From Phenylobacterium aquaticum (GTDB taxonomy: Bacteria > Pseudomonadota > Alphaproteobacteria > Caulobacterales > Caulobacteraceae), in NCBI RefSeq assembly GCF_022695515.1, contig NZ_JALDPT010000004.1, positions 62,001 through 126,000 of the forward strand: a DNA stretch of 64,000 nucleotides. The letters are read 5' to 3'. The translations under genes and the position numbers were made by a program. The first letter of the stretch is position 1. Each line of letters starts with the position of its first letter. This document shows, in pieces, positions 45,917 to 55,036 of this stretch. The notes under the pieces were generated by a model that was not told where the DNA came from, did not search any database, and saw only the letters and a program-made list of their open reading frames with translations.

Positions 45917-47460
45917 GCGCAGGAGCGCCGCCGGATAACGCCGCCGAGGAGGCCGAGGTCGCCGCCTGGTTCGCCGCGCGGTCCGAGACCCCGGTGATCG
46001 AGACCGCCTGCGCGCGGGTCTATCTGGCCGGCGGGACCGCCTTCAAGGTCAAGCGCCGGGTCGATCTCGGCTATCTCGACTTCACCACCCTGGACCAGCG
46101 CCGCTGGGCGCTCGAACGTGAGTTGGCCTTCAACCAGGCCACCGCCGCCGACATCTATCGCGGCGTGCGCCGGGTGACCCGCGCCGCGGACGGCCAGCTT
46201 GAGATCGAGGGCTTCGGGGTCACGGTCGACTATGCGCTGGAGATGCGCCGGTTCGACGAAAACCTCGTCCTGTCGGCCTGCCCCGAACGGGTCGACACCG
46301 ACCTGGCCGACGCGCTCGGCCGTCGCATCGCCCGCTTCCATGCCGAGGCGCCGGTCCGTCCGGAGGGCGGGGGCGCGGCCAATCTGAAATACACCATCGA
46401 TTCCAACGCCCACCTGCTGCGCGGCATGGCGGACCGGCTGGGCCCGGCCGAGGTCGAGGCGGTCATCTTGGCGACCGAGGGGGAGTTCCAGCGGCTGGCC
46501 CCGCTGCTGGAGGCGCGGCGGGCGGCGGGCTTCTCGCGCCACTGCCATGGCGACCTGCACCTGGGCAATATCGTGCTCGAGGCCGGCCAGCCGGTGCTGT
46601 TCGACTGCATCGAGTTCAATGACGCCCTGTCGGAGATCGACGTCCTCTACGACATCGCCTTCCTGCTGATGGACCTGGATTTCCGCGGCAAGCGCGGGGC
46701 CGCGGCCCATATCCTGGCGGCCTATTTCGACGAGGCCGCGCGGGTCTGGGGCGAAGAGTTGCGGGCCGGCATGGCGCTGCTGCCCCTGCTGCTCTCGGTG
46801 CGGGCCGTGGTCCGCGCCCATGTCTGCGGCAATTCCGGCAAGGACGCCGAGGCCCGCGCCTATCTGGCCGCCGCCGCCGCGCACCTGCAGCCCGAGCCTC
46901 CGGTCCTGGCGGCGACGGGCGGGCTGTCGGGCAGCGGCAAGACCAGCTTCGCCCGCGCCATCGCGCCGGCCCTCGGCGCCTCGCCAGGCGCGCTGGTCCT
47001 GCGCACCGACGAGATCCGCAAGCGGCTCCTGAAGGTCGCGCCGACCGCCAGCCTGCCGGCCAGCGTCTATTCGCCGGGCTTTTACGCCGAGGTCTATGAC
47101 ACGGTGATGGCCGATGCGCGGGCCCTGCTGGCGGCGGGCCGGGCGGTGGTGCTGGACGCCACCTTCATCCAGCCGGACCTGCGCGCCCGCGCCGAGGCGC
47201 TGGCCGCCGAGACAGGCGTTCCGTTCCACGCCGTCTGGCTGGAGGCGCCGGTCGAGGTGCTGGCCAGCCGCATCGCGCACCGCACCGGCGACGCGTCTGA
47301 CGCCACGGTCGCCACCCTGAACATGCAGCTGGAACGCGACGTCGGCGAGATCGCCTGGACCCGGATCGACGCCACCCGGCCGGTGGCCGAGACGGCCGGC
47401 GCCTGGCTGGCCGCCATTAGAAAAGCCGATACCGCCGCCCGAATTCCTGGGTTTCACTAG
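45913..47460 (+). CDS. Fused aminoglycoside-phosphotransferase-like and AAA/zeta-type ATPase protein
   Basis: 515 residues from a TTG start overlapping the pdxH stop. The N-terminal half resembles the APH kinase fold, with '[20 protein letters not shown]' (catalytic HGDxHxxN) and '[20 protein letters not shown]'. The C-terminal half is an AAA_33 nucleotide kinase-like domain, with Walker A '[19 protein letters not shown]' and '[13 protein letters not shown]'. This two-domain fusion is known across proteobacteria and annotated as bifunctional, but its substrate is unproven; antibiotic resistance should not be inferred. A G/C-rich coding bias runs through the whole frame. Confidence 0.88.
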   Translation: MSAGAPPDNAAEEAEVAAWFAARSETPVIETACARVYLAGGTAFKVKRRVDLGYLDFTTLDQRRWALERELAFNQATAADIYRGVRRVTRAADGQLEIEGFGVTVDYALEMRRFDENLVLSACPERVDTDLADALGRRIARFHAEAPVRPEGGGAANLKYTIDSNAHLLRGMADRLGPAEVEAVILATEGEFQRLAPLLEARRAAGFSRHCHGDLHLGNIVLEAGQPVLFDCIEFNDALSEIDVLYDIAFLLMDLDFRGKRGAAAHILAAYFDEAARVWGEELRAGMALLPLLLSVRAVVRAHVCGNSGKDAEARAYLAAAAAHLQPEPPVLAATGGLSGSGKTSFARAIAPALGASPGALVLRTDEIRKRLLKVAPTASLPASVYSPGFYAEVYDTVMADARALLAAGRAVVLDATFIQPDLRARAEALAAETGVPFHAVWLEAPVEVLASRIAHRTGDASDATVATLNMQLERDVGEIAWTRIDATRPVAETAGAWLAAIRKADTAARIPGFH

Positions 47461-47515
47461 GAATTGGTTCCGCCTAGCAACAGGGCGACCCTTTCCGACT
47501 TCCGGAGTTCTCCGC

Positions 47516-48043
47516 ATGACCCTGCGCCCGGCCCTGATCGCCGCCCTGGCCGCCCTGACCTTCGGCGCCGCCGCCCATGCCGGCGTGCCCGCCCCCAAGG
47601 TTAGCATCACCGACTACGCCCAGCTGAAGACGCCGCTGCCCTTCCCCTATGACGAGGCGGCCTCGGCCGAAGCCACCGACGCCGCCGTGGCCAAAGCCAA
47701 GGCGAAGGCCAAGAAGTCCGGCAAGCTGCTGCTGATCGACCTGGGCGGCAACTGGTGCGGCGACTGCCGCGTCCTGGCCGGCACGCTGGACCTGCCGGAG
47801 ATGAAGGCCTTCGTCGACAAGCACTATGTCGAGGTCATCGTCGATGTGGGCCGCTTCAACAAGAACCTGCAGGTCCCGGCCCATTACGGCATCACCGAGC
47901 GCCTCGAGGGCGTGCCCAGCCTGCTGCTGGTCGACCCCAAGACCGACAAGCTGCTCAACGCCGGCAATGTCTCGCACCTGGCCGACGCCCGCCACATGAC
48001 CCCGCAGAGCCTGGCCGACTACCTGGCGCAGTACGCCAAGTAG
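47516..48043 (+). CDS. Exported thioredoxin-like protein (WCGDC)
   Basis: 175 residues. A signal peptide ends near 22 ('AAAHA-GVP'). An Ala/Lys-rich helix precedes the thioredoxin domain with active site 'GGNWCGDCRVLAG' near 79-91; Asp replaces the usual Pro of WCGPC. 'YGITERLEGVPSLLLVDPK' contains the cis-Pro (V-P). It is a periplasmic redox protein, possibly a disulfide reductase. The substrate is unknown. The start lies 55 bases after the APH-AAA gene on the same strand. Confidence 0.9.
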   Translation: MTLRPALIAALAALTFGAAAHAGVPAPKVSITDYAQLKTPLPFPYDEAASAEATDAAVAKAKAKAKKSGKLLLIDLGGNWCGDCRVLAGTLDLPEMKAFVDKHYVEVIVDVGRFNKNLQVPAHYGITERLEGVPSLLLVDPKTDKLLNAGNVSHLADARHMTPQSLADYLAQYAK

Positions 48044-48389
48044 CGCCCTGCGCGGGAAGGCGCCTGCGTCTGTTGAGCTCAGGATGAGAAGGACCTGGGG
48101 GCAGTCTAACCCCGAGGTCCTGAATCCGCCGACCTGAATCGACCTTGTGCGTTTGACGTCAACATGGACGAGGGGGTTTGGGTGGGCGGTGAGTCATATC
48201 AACTATTTGTATTAATTCATTAAATTACCCCCTGGCTCTTGCCGCCTTGTGACTCGGCTTGGGTCCCCGCCTTCGCGGGGATGAGCGGGATATTGGGATG
48301 TGCCTGCGAACGCGACGATGCGGCGGGACTTGGCCGCCGATCCGCTGACGGCCCTTGGCCCGGCTCTCGCCACGCCCTAGCGTTGCGGC
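48044..48389. other. Intergenic region with hairpin, AT-rich block and repeat
   Basis: No coding potential is evident. A strong stem AGGACCT/AGGTCCT with inner GGGG/CCCC (48090-48121) may terminate the thioredoxin gene although no T run follows. Bases about 48196-48232 are markedly AT-rich ('ATTAATTCATTAAATTA'). A dispersed repeat follows at 48253-48289, about 100 bases before the next gene. Confidence 0.55.
48253..48289. repeat. Dispersed 37-bp palindromic repeat, family R1, copy 1
   Basis: The 37 bases begin CTCGGCTTGGG and contain the hairpin TCCCCGC-cttc-GCGGGGA, then TGAGCGGG. An identical copy lies at 50249-50285 in the same orientation. This is a REP-like intergenic repeat of a type common in Caulobacterales and other GC-rich proteobacteria. 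Confidence 0.85.
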
Positions 48390-50035
48390 ATGGCCACGAT
48401 CGACACCCGCTCCGACCAGATGTTCCCGCAGCTCGGGCCGGAGGATGTCGACCGGATCCGGCGGTTCGGCGAGGTCCGTCCCTTCAAGGCCGGCGAGCTG
48501 CTGTTCCAGGCCGGTGAGCCGGGGCCGGGCATGTATGTGCTGCTGGCCGGGGAGGTGGAGATCGTGCGCGGCGATCCCCTGGGCGAGGAGGCCCTGGTGA
48601 TCCGCCAGGGGCCGGGGCAGTTCATGGCCGAACTGGCCCAGCTGTCGGGCAAGCCCGCCCTGGTCACCGGCCGCGCGGCGACCGAGGGCCGGGCCCTGCT
48701 GATCGCGCCGGACCGCCTGCGCGCCCTGTTGATCGCCGAGGCGGAGCTGGGCGAGCGGATCATGCGGGCGCTGATCCTGCGCCGGGTCAGCCTGATCGAG
48801 ACCGGGGTGGGGCCGGTGATCATCGGGCCGGCGGGCCAGGCCGACGTGCTGCGGCTGATCAGCTTCCTCAACCGCAACGGCCACCCCAACCAGTTCCTGG
48901 ACTCCGTCGCCGACGAGGGCGGCCGCGCCCTGATCGAGCGCTTCCAGGTGACGGCGGACGAGCTGCCCCTGGTGCTGTGTCCGGGCGGCGAGATGCTGCG
49001 CAATCCGTCGGAACAGGCGCTCGCCCGCTGCATGGGGCTGATCGGGCGATCGATCCGGACAAGGTCTATGACGTGGCCGTGGTGGGCGCCGGGCCGGCCG
49101 GCTTGGCGACGGCGGTCTATGCGGCGTCTGAGGGGCTGTCGGTGCTGGTGCTCGACGCTCGGGCGTTCGGCGGCCAGGCCGGCGCCTCGGCGCGGATCGA
49201 GAACTATCTGGGCTTTCCGACCGGGGTCTCGGGCATGGCCCTGATGGCGCGGGCCTATAACCAGGCCCAGAAGTTCGGCGCCGACCTGGCGATCCCCGAT
49301 GCGGTGGTGACGGTGGACGGCGCCGCCGACCCGGCCCATGGCCGGTTCCGGCTGAAACTCAGCTATGGCGACTCGGCCGCGGCGCGGGCGGTGGTGATCG
49401 CCACGGGCGCCCGCTACCGGCGCCTCGATGTGGCCGGGGTGGACGCCTTCGAGGGCGCCTCGATCCACTATTGGGCCTCGCCGCTGGAGCGGAAGCTGTG
49501 CGCCGGCGAAGAGGTGGTGCTGATCGGCGGGGGTAATTCGGCGGGCCAGGCGACGGTGTTCCTGGCCGGCCAGGCGGCCAAGGTCTGGCTGCTGGTGCGC
49601 GGGCCGGGGCTGGAGGCCACCATGTCCAAGTACCTGATCGACCGGATCAAGGGCCTGGCCAATGTCGAACTGGTCGCCGAGAGCGAGGTCACGGCGCTGG
49701 CCGGCGAGGAGGGGGCGCTGCGAACCGTGACCTGGCGCCATCGCAAGTCCGGCGCCGAGACCACCCGGCCGATCCGCCACATGTTCCTGTTCATCGGCGC
49801 CGAGCCCAACACCGCCTGGATGGAGGGCTGTCCGGTCGGGCTGGACAATAAGGGCTTCGTCCTGACCGGCGACCAGCTGGGGGAGGGCCGGCGTCCCCTG
49901 GAGACCAGCCGCGACGGGGTGTTCGCCATCGGCGACGTGCGCTCAGGCTCGGTGAAGCGGGTCGCCGCCGCGGTGGGCGAAGGCGCCCAGGTGGTCGCGG
50001 CGCTGCATGCCTATCTGGCGGATAGCGCGGCGTGA
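48390..50035 (+). pseudogene. Cyclic-nucleotide-binding domain fused to thioredoxin-reductase-like flavoprotein, frameshifted
   Basis: Residues 1-140 are a cNMP-binding domain ('[20 protein letters not shown]', '[20 protein letters not shown]', the latter at the phosphate-binding cassette). A linker follows and then the frame breaks at about 49044-49046, where one G is missing (GGG for GGGG). The downstream frame gives '[20 protein letters not shown]' (FAD), '[19 protein letters not shown]' (NADPH) and '[20 protein letters not shown]'. The usual redox CxxC of thioredoxin reductase is absent, placing it with ferredoxin/flavodoxin reductase-like or uncharacterised members. Corrected length is about 548 residues. 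A cyclic nucleotide could regulate the flavoprotein directly. Confidence 0.88.
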
Positions 50036-50088
50036 GCTCCTTCTCCGGCGATGGGGGAGGTCGCCTTTTGACTCAGGTCGGCTCGGCC

Positions 50089-50146
50089 AAGTTGCTCCCC
50101 CCTTGGGGGAGCTGCCACCCGAAGGGGTGGCTGAGGGGGACCTTGA
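50089..50146. repeat. Dispersed palindromic repeat, family R2, copy 1
   Basis: The motif order is TTGCTCCCCC, GGGGGAGCTG, the hairpin CCACCC-gaa-GGGGTGG, then GAGGGGGACCTTGA. It lies between convergent genes. Copy 2 is inverted relative to it, 34 bases away; a third copy is at 63022-63074. Confidence 0.8.
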
Positions 50147-50180
50147 TGGTCTTGCTTGCGGGTTTGAGGCTCAGCTGAGG

Positions 50181-50238
50181 GAGTCAAAGTCCCCCTCTGG
50201 CGCTTCGCGCCAGCTCCCCCAGAGGGGGAGCAACTGAG
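50181..50238. repeat. Dispersed palindromic repeat, family R2, copy 2 (inverted)
   Basis: In reverse complement it reads TTGCTCCCCC, GGGGGAGCTG, hairpin GGCGC-gaa-GCGCC, then GAGGGGGACTTTGA. With copy 1 it makes a large inverted pair that could fold into one long stem and act as a bidirectional terminator between the flavoprotein and peptidase genes. Confidence 0.8.
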
Positions 50239-50248
50239 TGCGCGGAAG

Positions 50249-50285
50249 CTCGGCTTGGGTCCCCGCCTTCGCGGGGATGAGCGGG
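50249..50285. repeat. Dispersed 37-bp palindromic repeat, family R1, copy 2
   Basis: Identical over 37 bases to 48253-48289, in the same orientation. It lies next to the R2 inverted pair, so the 257-base gap between convergent genes (50036-50292) is almost entirely repeat. Confidence 0.85.
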
Positions 50286-50292
50286 GTGGGGG

Positions 50293-52199
50293 TCAGCCGC
50301 CGAGATAGCGGTCGAACCAGTTGATGACGCGGGCGTCGAGGTCGTGGTTGTGGGCGGGGGTGCGGATGCCGTGGCCTTCGCCCTCATAGATCACCAGCGA
50401 GGTGGGCACGCCCATGGCCTTGAGGCCGTGCCAGAATTCCAGGGACTGGGCCGGCGGACACTCCACGTCGCGCTCGCCGACATACATGAAGGTCGGCGTG
50501 GCGGCGTCACGGATGGCGCGGATCGGCGACAGCCGGTCATAGACGGCCGGGTTGTCATAGGCCGTGCCGCCGAAATAGGGGACCATCCACTGGTCGATGC
50601 CGTTCTGGCCGTAATAGCTGATCCAGTTGGCGATGCCGGCCCCGGCGACGGCGGCCTTGAACCGCTTGGAATGGGTCACGGTCCACATGGTCATGTAGCC
50701 GCCGTAGGAGTGGCCATAGACCCCCAGGCGCTTGTCATCGACCGGGGCGATCTTCTCCACCGCATCCACGCCGGCCAGGATGTCGCGCAGGTCGCCGCCG
50801 CCGAAGTCCTGGACATTGGCGCGGCTGAAGGCCTGGCCCTGGCCGTGGGAGCGCGCGGATTGGGCATGAACACGTAATAGCCGTGGGCCAGCAGCTCATA
50901 GGTCGGGCCCTTCCACAGGAAGGTCGGCTGGGCGGCCGCGGCCGGGCCGCCGTGGATCTGCACCACCATGGGATAGGTCTTGCCGGGCTGGACGCCGAGC
51001 GGCGCCAGCAGCCAGCCCTGGACGTCGAAGCCTTCGTTCTTCCAGGCCACCGAGCGGGCGAGGCCGGCGGCGGTGAGCGCGTCATTGTCGTGGGTGACGG
51101 GCGTCAGGGCGGTGATCGGACCGGCCTCGATGCGCGGAGCGGCGGCGAAGTCCTGGACGACGGCGGCGGCGCGGCGGCCGTCGGCGCTGATCGAGACCCG
51201 GCCGTCGCCGGCCGCGAAGCTGGCCGGGCGGCCCCAGACGGGCGCGAGGCGCCAGGACTTGGCGTCGATCGCGAAGAGGGTGCTGGCCTCGCCGACCAGG
51301 GCCACGCCCTTGAGGCCCGCCCGGGTCCAGGACAGCGAGGCGAAGCTGCCCTTGAAACCCGGGGTGCGATTGACCGGCGCGCCCCCGTCGAAGGGGGCGG
51401 TGTAGAGGTCGCCGCCGACCGGCCCGAAGTCGCTCATCAGCCCGCCGATGAAGGCCACGGTCTTGCCGTCGGGCGAGACGCGGGGGGCGTTGATCTGGGT
51501 CTTGGGCGCGGCGATCTCGCGCAAGGCCCCGGTGGCCAAGTCTATGGCGTCGAGTTTGGCGATCCACCAGTTGTTGTCGCCGTCGCCCTGGGCGGCGGTG
51601 GCGACGAAGCCCTTGCCGTCGGGGGTCCAGTCATATTCGTAGACGAAGGTGTCGTCGGGCGAGACCATGCGCACCTCGCCGCCGGCGGCGGGCAGGACGG
51701 CGATGCGCCGCTCGTCCGGCTTGGCGTCGATGTCGCCCACCCGCGCCGCGCCGGCCTGGGTGGCGCCGCTTTCCTTGTGGGCGTCGGCCGTGGCCAGCAC
51801 CGCCAGGGTCGTCCCGTCCGGCGACCAGCGGGGCGTGGCCAGCAGGCCCTTGAAATTGGCCGCGACCTTGAGGCCGCTGGTCCCCAGCACCAGCAGGGCG
51901 GCCTGGCCGGCCTTGCGGTTCGAGGCCACGAAGGCCAGCGCCTTGCCGTCCGGCGACCAGGCCGGTCCCGAATAGTCGCAGGCCAGGCAGGGGTCGAGGT
52001 CGCCGAGGACCGACCCGTCGGCGCCGCGGATCACCAGGTGGGTGTGGGGTTTCTCCAGCACGTCGGCGAGTTCGAAGGCCTCGACGGCGGCGATCCGGTC
52101 GCCGGCCGGCGCCAGGGCCAGGCCGTCATACTGATGCACCCCGTGCGGCGCGGCGGCGACGGCCGCGGCGGCCAGGGCGGCGGTGAACAGACCCGACAT
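50293..52199 (-). pseudogene. S9 family (prolyl oligopeptidase-like) peptidase, frameshifted
   Basis: A signal peptide (residues about 1-18) and a beta-propeller with TolB-like blades ('PAWSPDGKALAFVAS', 'PRWSPDGTTLAVLA', 'PRVSPDGKTVAFIGG') precede the catalytic domain. The frame breaks near 50851-50853. Restoring one base gives 'NPRGSHGQGQAFSRANVQDF', and the downstream frame continues with the nucleophile 'GHSYGGYMTMW', then 'GERDVECPP' (Asp) and 'EGEGHGIRTPAHN' (His). Corrected length is about 635 residues, normal for a secreted acylaminoacyl- or dipeptidyl-peptidase-like enzyme. Complete motifs on both sides favour an assembly error. Confidence 0.89.
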
Positions 52200-52275
52200 G
52201 CGATCCCCCCAGAGACTTTGACCGACTCACTAGCGGAATTCGTCCGATGTCACACCGGGGTCGCGCCAGACATGA

Positions 52276-52305
52276 AGAAGCCCGCCGGGGCTGCGGCGGG
52301 CTTCT
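52276..52305. terminator. Stem-loop downstream of the urcA gene
   Basis: AGAAGCCCGCC (52276-52286) and GGCGGGCTTCT (52295-52305) make a perfect 11-bp stem with an 8-base loop, 70 bases past the UrcA stop on the minus strand. There is no long T run, so it is a candidate terminator or transcript-stabilising hairpin. Confidence 0.55.
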
Positions 52306-52375
52306 GGTCCGGGCCGTGGGAGGCGACCCTATCTGCGCGACCGCGGGGGCAGGGGCGGTCGGGCCGATCTCGGAT

Positions 52376-52672
52376 TTAGCGGGCAGCCATCTGGGAGGGC
52401 GTGATGGCGGCGGCCTTGGCCTGGGCTTCGGCGCGCACCGCGTTGACGCAGCTGTCGTCGGTGAAGCGGCCGGCGCGGACTTCGCGGCACATCTGCACGG
52501 CGACCTTGTCGACCCGCTGGGCGAAGGCCTTCTGGCCGGCCGCCGTGTTGAGGTTCAGGTCGGCGACCTTGACGGCGGCGGGGGCGGCGTGGGCGCCGGT
52601 GGCGATGGCCAGGGCGGGCAGGGTGGCCAGGGCGAGCGAGGCGGCGGCGGCGATGGAAGTGGTCTTGAACAT
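52376..52672 (-). CDS. UrcA family exported protein
   Basis: 98 residues with a cleavable signal peptide ending at 'GAHA-APAA' (about 29). The mature part shows the UrcA pattern: 'VKVADLNLNTAAGQKAFAQR', then Cys in 'AVQMCREVRAG' and a second Cys in 'TDDSCVNAVRAEAQAKAAAI', probably forming a disulfide. The family is typical of Caulobacterales and Sphingomonadales and has no known function. The start follows AGAGGGACC. The promoter region upstream is strongly AT-rich, so this gene may be well expressed. Confidence 0.88.
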   Translation of the reverse strand: MFKTTSIAAAASLALATLPALAIATGAHAAPAAVKVADLNLNTAAGQKAFAQRVDKVAVQMCREVRAGRFTDDSCVNAVRAEAQAKAAAITPSQMAAR

Positions 52673-52739
52673 GGTGTGGTCCCTCTGAGCTGAATTTTGT
52701 GTGGCCGTTTCTGTGCGGCCGATGACTGTGGTCTACAGA

Positions 52740-52860
52740 GGTGAAGTTCAGAAGTCTTGTTAAGTCGGCGTAATGACGAAGATGTAAGAGAATTACAGAA
52801 TGTACATGTGACATTGAATATTTACATTACTTACACGGACGTAATGATTGTTAAGGGCGG
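52740..52860. promoter_or_regulatory. AT-rich promoter region between urcA and the sulfatase gene
   Basis: About 120 bases of markedly low GC in a GC-rich genome. TTACA occurs three times (in the stretch 52792-52836) along with the palindrome TGTACA. It must contain the promoter of the divergent urcA gene and possibly that of the sulfatase. It is not coding: a long in-frame extension of the sulfatase through it lacks ribosome sites and codon bias. Confidence 0.45.
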
Positions 52861-52871
52861 CCGGTGCGCGC

Positions 52872-52894
52872 CCTTCTCCCCTTGCGGGAGAAGG
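52872..52894. repeat. Short palindromic repeat upstream of the sulfatase gene
   Basis: CCTTCTCCC-cttgc-GGGAGAAGG is a perfect 9-bp dyad of the kind widely dispersed in GC-rich proteobacteria. Only one copy is in this window. It lies 55 bases before the sulfatase start. Confidence 0.55.
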
Positions 52895-52948
52895 AACGCT
52901 TGCCGGGCCTCTTCCGCCGCGCCCCGACAGCGGCCACACTCGGCGGCC

Positions 52949-54388
52949 ATGAACATCCTCCTGATCACCCTCGACCAGTTCCGCGGCGACTGCCTGTCGG
53001 CGGCGGGCCATCCGATCGCGCGGACGCCGCACCTGGACCGGCTGGCGGCGGAGGGGGTGCGGTTCGCGCGGCACTACAGCCAGGCGGCGCCCTGCAGCCC
53101 CGGGCGGGCCAGCCTCTATACCGGGACCTATCAGCTCAATCATCGGGTGGTGGCCAATGGCACGCCGCTCGACCGGCGGCTGGACAATGTGGCCTGGGCG
53201 GCGCGGCGGGCGGGCTATGTCCCGACCCTGTTCGGCTATACCGACCAGGCGGTCGATCCGCGCGAGATCACCGGGCCGGACGATCCGCGGCTGAAGAGCT
53301 GGGAGGGGATCCTGCCGGGCTTCGAGGTGGGGCTGAACTTCGCCACCCATGATCCGAGCGTCTGGGTGCGCTGGCTGCGCGAGCGCGGCCACGAGGTTCC
53401 CGACGACTATGAGGGCGCGGTCGGCGGCGAGCCGGGGCGGCCGGCCGAGCACAGCCTGTCGGCCTATCACACCGATGTGCTGATCGACTGGATCGACGGC
53501 CAGGAAGGGCCCTGGTTCGCCCACCTGTCGCAGCTGCGCCCGCATCCGCCCTATGCGGCGGCCGGCGACTATGCGGGGCTGTATGACCCGGCCGCGATGC
53601 CGGCGCCGATCGCGATGTCGGACCAGCGGCACAGGCTGCATGACGCCCTGCTGCGCTCGGCCATGGCCGCGCCGACCGATGCGGCCGAGATGGCCCATGT
53701 GCAGGCCCAGTACTTCGCCATGATCGCCGAGGTCGACCATCAGCTCGGCCGGCTGTGGGCGGCGCTGGAGGCGCGCGGCCAGTGGGAGGACACGCTCATC
53801 CTGGTCACCGCCGACCACGGGGAGCAGCTGGGCGACCACGGCCTGATCCAGAAGGGCGGGTTCTTCGAGGCGAGCTATCACGTGCTGGGCATCGTCCGTG
53901 ATCCGCGCCGGCCGCAGGGCCATGGGACGGTGGTCGAGCGCTTCACCGAGAATGTCGATGTGCTGCCGACGCTCTGCGAGGCCATGGGGCTGCCCGTGCC
54001 GGCCCAGTGCGACGGCCTGCCCCTGACCCCGTTCCTGGAGGGGGCCGAGCCGCCCTGGTGGCGGGAGGCGGCCCATTGGGAGTTCGATTGGCGCGGCGCC
54101 GTCATTCCGCGCGGACCGCACGCCTGGCCCTGGGACCGGCGGCTGGAGCGACAGAACCTGGCGGTGCTGCGCTCGGAGACCGCGGCCTATGTGCAGTTCG
54201 GCGACGGCGGGTCGCTCTGCTTCGACCTCGTGGCCGACCCGACCTGGCGGACGCAGACCGACGACCCGGCCGTGCGGCTCGCCCATGCCCAGGCCATGCT
54301 GGCCTGGCGCGCTCAGCACGCCGACCGGACGCTGACGGGGCTCTTGATCGAGAACGGCGGGGTGGGGCGCTGGCCGGAGACGCTATAG
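52949..54388 (+). CDS. Sulfatase / alkaline phosphatase superfamily hydrolase (CxPxR type)
   Basis: 479 residues from ATG 52949 ('MNILLITLDQFRGDCL'); the frame is open further upstream but that part looks non-coding. The formylglycine motif is 'CSPGRASLYTG' with Cys 49, which must be oxidised by a formylglycine-generating enzyme. Metal ligands are in 'LDQFRGD' and 'VTADHGEQLGDHG'. The long second half and CSPGR version resemble phosphonate monoester hydrolase/arylsulfatase enzymes. There is no signal peptide, so it is cytosolic. The stop overlaps the opposing TetR stop by six bases. Confidence 0.9.
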   Translation: MNILLITLDQFRGDCLSAAGHPIARTPHLDRLAAEGVRFARHYSQAAPCSPGRASLYTGTYQLNHRVVANGTPLDRRLDNVAWAARRAGYVPTLFGYTDQAVDPREITGPDDPRLKSWEGILPGFEVGLNFATHDPSVWVRWLRERGHEVPDDYEGAVGGEPGRPAEHSLSAYHTDVLIDWIDGQEGPWFAHLSQLRPHPPYAAAGDYAGLYDPAAMPAPIAMSDQRHRLHDALLRSAMAAPTDAAEMAHVQAQYFAMIAEVDHQLGRLWAALEARGQWEDTLILVTADHGEQLGDHGLIQKGGFFEASYHVLGIVRDPRRPQGHGTVVERFTENVDVLPTLCEAMGLPVPAQCDGLPLTPFLEGAEPPWWREAAHWEFDWRGAVIPRGPHAWPWDRRLERQNLAVLRSETAAYVQFGDGGSLCFDLVADPTWRTQTDDPAVRLAHAQAMLAWRAQHADRTLTGLLIENGGVGRWPETL

Positions 54389-54961
54389 GGGGGCGGCCAT
54401 CAGAGCGCGGCGGGCGCAATCGGCGAGCACGCTCTGCTGGTCGCGCGGGTCGGCGTCGTCACGACCGGAAAGCCAAGCGCGGCAAAGGATCTGGGCTGGT
54501 CCGATGATCTGAGCCATGAACACCATCGGTGAGAGGTCGCGCAGGTGGCCGGATGCGATCAACGGGTCGCGCCAGGCCCCGATCGCCTCGCCATAGCGCC
54601 TGTTCTCCGCCTGCTGGCGCGCCCGGATATGCACCATCCATTCGGCCCGCGAGCGCTCGAACATGAAGCGGGCCTGGGCGCGGGCCCCGGTCACCCAGGT
54701 CAGATGGGCCGAGACCAGGGCTTCGATTCCGTCCGCCGCCCCCAGGCCCGGGGTCAGGGGGCTCAACATGGCCGCGTGATAGGCCTCCAGGGCGGTCATG
54801 AACAACTCCGCCGCCAGGGCGTCCTTTGACGCGAAGGCGTGGAAGAAGCTGCCATTCGACACCCCGGCCGCCCGGCAGATCGCCGCCACGGTCGCCGCGT
54901 CGAAGCCGACCTGGTCCATGGTCGCGAACCCCGCCCGTAGCAGATCGTCCCTTGCGCTCAT
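54383..54961 (-). CDS. TetR family transcriptional regulator
   Basis: 192 residues. The N-terminal helix-turn-helix is 'DDLLRAGFATMDQVGFDAAT' followed by 'VAAICRAAGVSNGSFFHAFA'. The C-terminal domain is helical with no clear ligand motif. It is divergent from the amidohydrolase gene, and the 75-base gap between them carries two overlapping 15-bp palindromes, an unusually clear operator. It probably represses itself and the amidohydrolase-acyl-CoA ligase genes. Confidence 0.92.
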   Translation of the reverse strand: MSARDDLLRAGFATMDQVGFDAATVAAICRAAGVSNGSFFHAFASKDALAAELFMTALEAYHAAMLSPLTPGLGAADGIEALVSAHLTWVTGARAQARFMFERSRAEWMVHIRARQQAENRRYGEAIGAWRDPLIASGHLRDLSPMVFMAQIIGPAQILCRAWLSGRDDADPRDQQSVLADCARRALMAAPL

Positions 54962-54973
54962 GATCTTCCTGAT

Positions 54974-55001
54974 TAGAGTAACACTCTAGAGCAATGCTCT
55001 A
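54974..55001. promoter_or_regulatory. Double-palindrome TetR operator
   Basis: TAGAGT-aac-ACTCTA (54974-54988) and TAGAGC-aat-GCTCTA (54987-55001) are two perfect dyads sharing the central TA. They lie 13 bases from the TetR start and 35 bases from the amidohydrolase start. The half-site TAGAG is present four times. This layout suits two TetR dimers on one face or cooperative binding. Confidence 0.8.
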
Positions 55002-55036
55002 AGGCGGTCTTCCGTCGCATGGGAAGGGGATTCGGC

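Noticed and set aside
45913-47460. Aminoglycoside resistance gene
   Set aside because: The APH-like fold is fused to an AAA_33 domain, a housekeeping-type architecture of unknown substrate; no resistance context is present.
48390-50035. Programmed ribosomal frameshifting as the cause of the frame breaks
   Set aside because: The sites lack slippery heptamers with downstream structure and occur in unrelated genes with the same missing-base pattern, which fits sequence error better.
50184-50387. 67-codon minus-strand frame over the repeat nest
   Set aside because: Its peptide is a direct translation of the R1/R2 repeats (HPREGGDP and similar) plus antisense of the peptidase 3' end; there is no independent coding signal.
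52757-52948. 64-codon N-terminal extension of the sulfatase
   Set aside because: It crosses an AT-rich promoter region and a palindromic repeat, lacks codon bias, and the canonical sulfatase start MNILLITLDQ is at 52949.
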